Shown here in pieces: positions 41,654 through 43,405 of a stretch of 43,405 nt of DNA (position 1 is the first letter of the stretch; each line of letters opens with the position of its first letter). Origin of the DNA: Verrucomicrobiota bacterium (GTDB lineage: Bacteria > Verrucomicrobiota > Verrucomicrobiia > Limisphaerales > DSYF01). Under the pieces are notes generated by a model that did no database searches, had not been told where the DNA came from, and worked only from the letters and a program-made list of their open reading frames with translations. The stretch lies in contig JALOTZ010000032.1 of the NCBI GenBank assembly GCA_025457615.1, forward strand, positions 1 through 43,405. Reading direction: 5' to 3'. The translations under genes were made by a program, and so were the position numbers.

Positions 41654-43231
41654 TCATTGCTTCAACAGGGCGAACTCCATGGAGTCCACCAACGCTTGCA
41701 AGCTAGCCTCGATGATGTTTTCGCTGACGCCCACGGTGCCCCATTCGCGCCTGCCGTCGGTGGACGTGATGAGCACGCGGGTCCGGGCGGCGGTGCCGGT
41801 GGCGGTGTCGAGGATGCGGACCTTGTAGTCGGTGAGCGTGACTTTCTTGAGTTGGGGGAAGGACCTCACCAAGGCGGCGCGCAAGGCGCCGTCGAGCGCG
41901 TTCACCGGCCCGTCGCCCTCGGCGACGGTGTGATGCACCACGTCGCCCACCCGCACGCGCACGGTGGCTTCGCAGATGGTTTCCATTTTGTCGCGCCGCA
42001 TCGAGACGTGGTAGGTATCGACGCTGAAGAGCAGCTCCGGCCGGTGTTCGAGGAGGCCGCGGAGGATGAGCGCCATGGAGGCCTCGGCGGCTTCGTATTC
42101 GTAGCCGGCGTGCTCGCGTTCCTTGATGGCGTTCAGGATCGGTTTCAGCTCGGGAGTGTCGTTCGTCAGCTTGAACCCGAGTTCCCGCGCCTTCATCACG
42201 ATGTTGCTGCGGCCGGCGAGGTCGCTAATGAGGATGTTGCGCGCGTTGCCGACGAGCTCGGGGTTGATGTGCTCGTAGCTGGAGGCGAGTTTCTGGACGG
42301 CGTTGACGTGCGTGCCGCCCTTGTGCGCGAACGCCGCCGAGCCCACCCAGGGCAGGCGCGGGTTGTGCCGGAGGTTGGCCACCTCGTCCACAAACAGCGA
42401 CAGCTCCCGCAGCTTGGGCAGCGACGCGGCCGGCACGCCGCGTTTCTTCATCTTGAAGTGCACCAGCGGGATGACGCTGATGAGGTTGCAGTTGCCGGTG
42501 CGCTCGCCGTAGCCGTTGACGGTGCCCTGCACGTGGTCGGCGCCGGCCTCGATCGCCGCCAGCGCGTTGGCCACCCCCACGCCGCTGTCGTCGTGCGTGT
42601 GGATGCCGACCCGGCAGTTCAGTTGGCCCACCGCGGCCTTGGTGATCGCGGCGACCTCGCCCGGCAGGCAGCCGCCGTTCGTGTCGCAGAGCACCACCAG
42701 GTCCGCCCCCGCCTTTTCCGCCGCCTGCCAGGTGGCGAGCGCGTAGTCGTGATCGAGCTTGTAGCCGTCGAAGGCGTGTTCCGCGTCGTAGATGACGAAT
42801 TTCCCGTGGTCCTTGAGGTAACGCACGGTGTCGCCGATCATGCCGAGATTCTCCTCGGGCGTGCAGCGCAGGACCTCTTTGACGTGCAGCAGCGAGGTCT
42901 TGCCGTAGATGGTCACGACCGGTGTGCCGGCGTCGAGAAGCAGGCGCACCTGATCATCCTGCTCGACGGGTGCGCCTTTCTTCCGGGTGGAGCCGAACGC
43001 CGCGAGTTTCGCGTTCCTGAACTTGCGTTTCCGGGCCTCGGCGAAGAACTCGATGTCCTTGGGGTTGGACCCCGGCCAGCCGCCTTCAATGTAATGGACG
43101 CCGAACTGGTCGAGCCTCTCGGCGATGCGCAGCTTGTCCTTGACGGAGAAGTTGATGCCTTCCCCCTGACTGCCGTCGCGCAGGGTGGTGTCGTAGATCT
43201 CGACCTCGGGTCGCTTCAGTTGGGCCGCCAT
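41654..43231 (-). CDS. cimA: (R)-citramalate synthase CimA
   Basis: 525 aa. The enzyme condenses pyruvate and acetyl-CoA to citramalate, opening the threonine-independent route to isoleucine. The HMGL-like TIM barrel has YDTTLRDGSQGEG (13-25), the metal ligands in HTHDDSGVGVAN (about 235-246) and NGYGERTGNCNL. The C-terminal LeuA-type regulatory domain (from about 400) includes VRVGDVVHHTVAEGDGPVNA and the TSTDGRREWGTVGVSENI signature of the CimA subfamily, which separates it from 2-isopropylmalate synthase. It is the first gene of the run with valS. Ile feedback control through the C-terminal domain is usual in the family. Confidence 0.93.
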   Translation of the reverse strand: MAAQLKRPEVEIYDTTLRDGSQGEGINFSVKDKLRIAERLDQFGVHYIEGGWPGSNPKDIEFFAEARKRKFRNAKLAAFGSTRKKGAPVEQDDQVRLLLDAGTPVVTIYGKTSLLHVKEVLRCTPEENLGMIGDTVRYLKDHGKFVIYDAEHAFDGYKLDHDYALATWQAAEKAGADLVVLCDTNGGCLPGEVAAITKAAVGQLNCRVGIHTHDDSGVGVANALAAIEAGADHVQGTVNGYGERTGNCNLISVIPLVHFKMKKRGVPAASLPKLRELSLFVDEVANLRHNPRLPWVGSAAFAHKGGTHVNAVQKLASSYEHINPELVGNARNILISDLAGRSNIVMKARELGFKLTNDTPELKPILNAIKEREHAGYEYEAAEASMALILRGLLEHRPELLFSVDTYHVSMRRDKMETICEATVRVRVGDVVHHTVAEGDGPVNALDGALRAALVRSFPQLKKVTLTDYKVRILDTATGTAARTRVLITSTDGRREWGTVGVSENIIEASLQALVDSMEFALLKQ

Positions 43232-43340
43232 AACAAAGGCCGGATCATACGCGACGGGCAGGGAATGGCCAAGGCGGAAAGGGGGGTGCAGCCCTTCTCA
43301 TTTTGAGCCGCGCTCCGGGCCGACCTGAGAATGGCAGGGG

Positions 43341-43403
43341 TGCATCTGGACACTGCCCCCGGCGCGCGGCCTTCAGGCCGCTTCAACGTGCGAAGGGCAC
43401 TCG
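43341..43403 (-). repeat. Dispersed intergenic repeat with palindromic core, copy 2
   Basis: This is the inverted counterpart of the repeat at 25970-26032. It contains the perfect hairpin GCGGCC-TTCA-GGCCGC (43366-43381) and TGCATCTGGACACTGCCCC. It lies upstream of cimA and may continue beyond the window end. Confidence 0.7.
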
Positions 43404-43405
43404 AT

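Noticed and set aside
1-43405. CRISPR array
   Set aside because: No set of regularly spaced identical repeats of 20-40 bases with unique spacers was seen. The repeats found are pairs, palindromes or short tandem units.

Overview
The window looks like chromosomal DNA of a Verrucomicrobiota bacterium, probably a Limisphaerales/Pedosphaera-like lineage. This is inferred from GC-rich coding, an MglA/Roadblock cluster with a PATAN-type response regulator, exported proteins ending in a verrucomicrobial-style YRV module, in-frame 7-bp repeat insertions in housekeeping genes, and dispersed palindromic intergenic repeats. No rRNA or tRNA was found to confirm the taxon.

Left part (1 to about 21.2 kb) is an accessory island. 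Its core is a complete type-1-like BREX phage-defence operon on the minus strand, running from 15242 down to 175: brxA-like, brxB, brxC, a reverse transcriptase, pglX, a methyltransferase-like gene, pglZ and brxL. Successive genes overlap or are 3 to 11 bases apart, so they form one translationally coupled unit. The reverse transcriptase between brxC and pglX has all catalytic aspartates and its own strong ribosome binding site. It is the most unusual element of the window. The small methyltransferase-like gene between pglX and pglZ is a second non-standard member. Two small plus-strand genes diverge from the BREX operon. They are followed by a replication/mobility module on the minus strand: a rolling-circle-type HUH Rep protein, a small unknown gene and a RuvC-like resolvase. 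About 1.4 kb of degenerate sequence with diverged duplications follows, then a small verrucomicrobial DNA-binding-like gene.

Right part (21.3 to 43.4 kb) is ordinary core genome. It holds rsgA; a prmC-murA-glycosyltransferase 9 operon; a LysM lipoprotein-like gene convergent with uppP; a signalling locus in which a response-regulator operon diverges from a Roadblock-mglA-mglB operon; a TPR protein and a purple-acid-phosphatase-like exported protein; rdgB; and a minus-strand run cimA, valS, suhB and an exported cyclophilin. valS carries a frameshift in this sequence, although it should be essential. The core part also carries at least three kinds of dispersed palindromic repeats and two heptameric repeat insertions inside coding sequence.

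How the parts work together: in BREX, PglX marks host DNA by adenine methylation, and BrxB, BrxC, PglZ and BrxL block replication of unmarked phage. The embedded reverse transcriptase and methyltransferase-like protein are inferred to add to, or modify, that defence.
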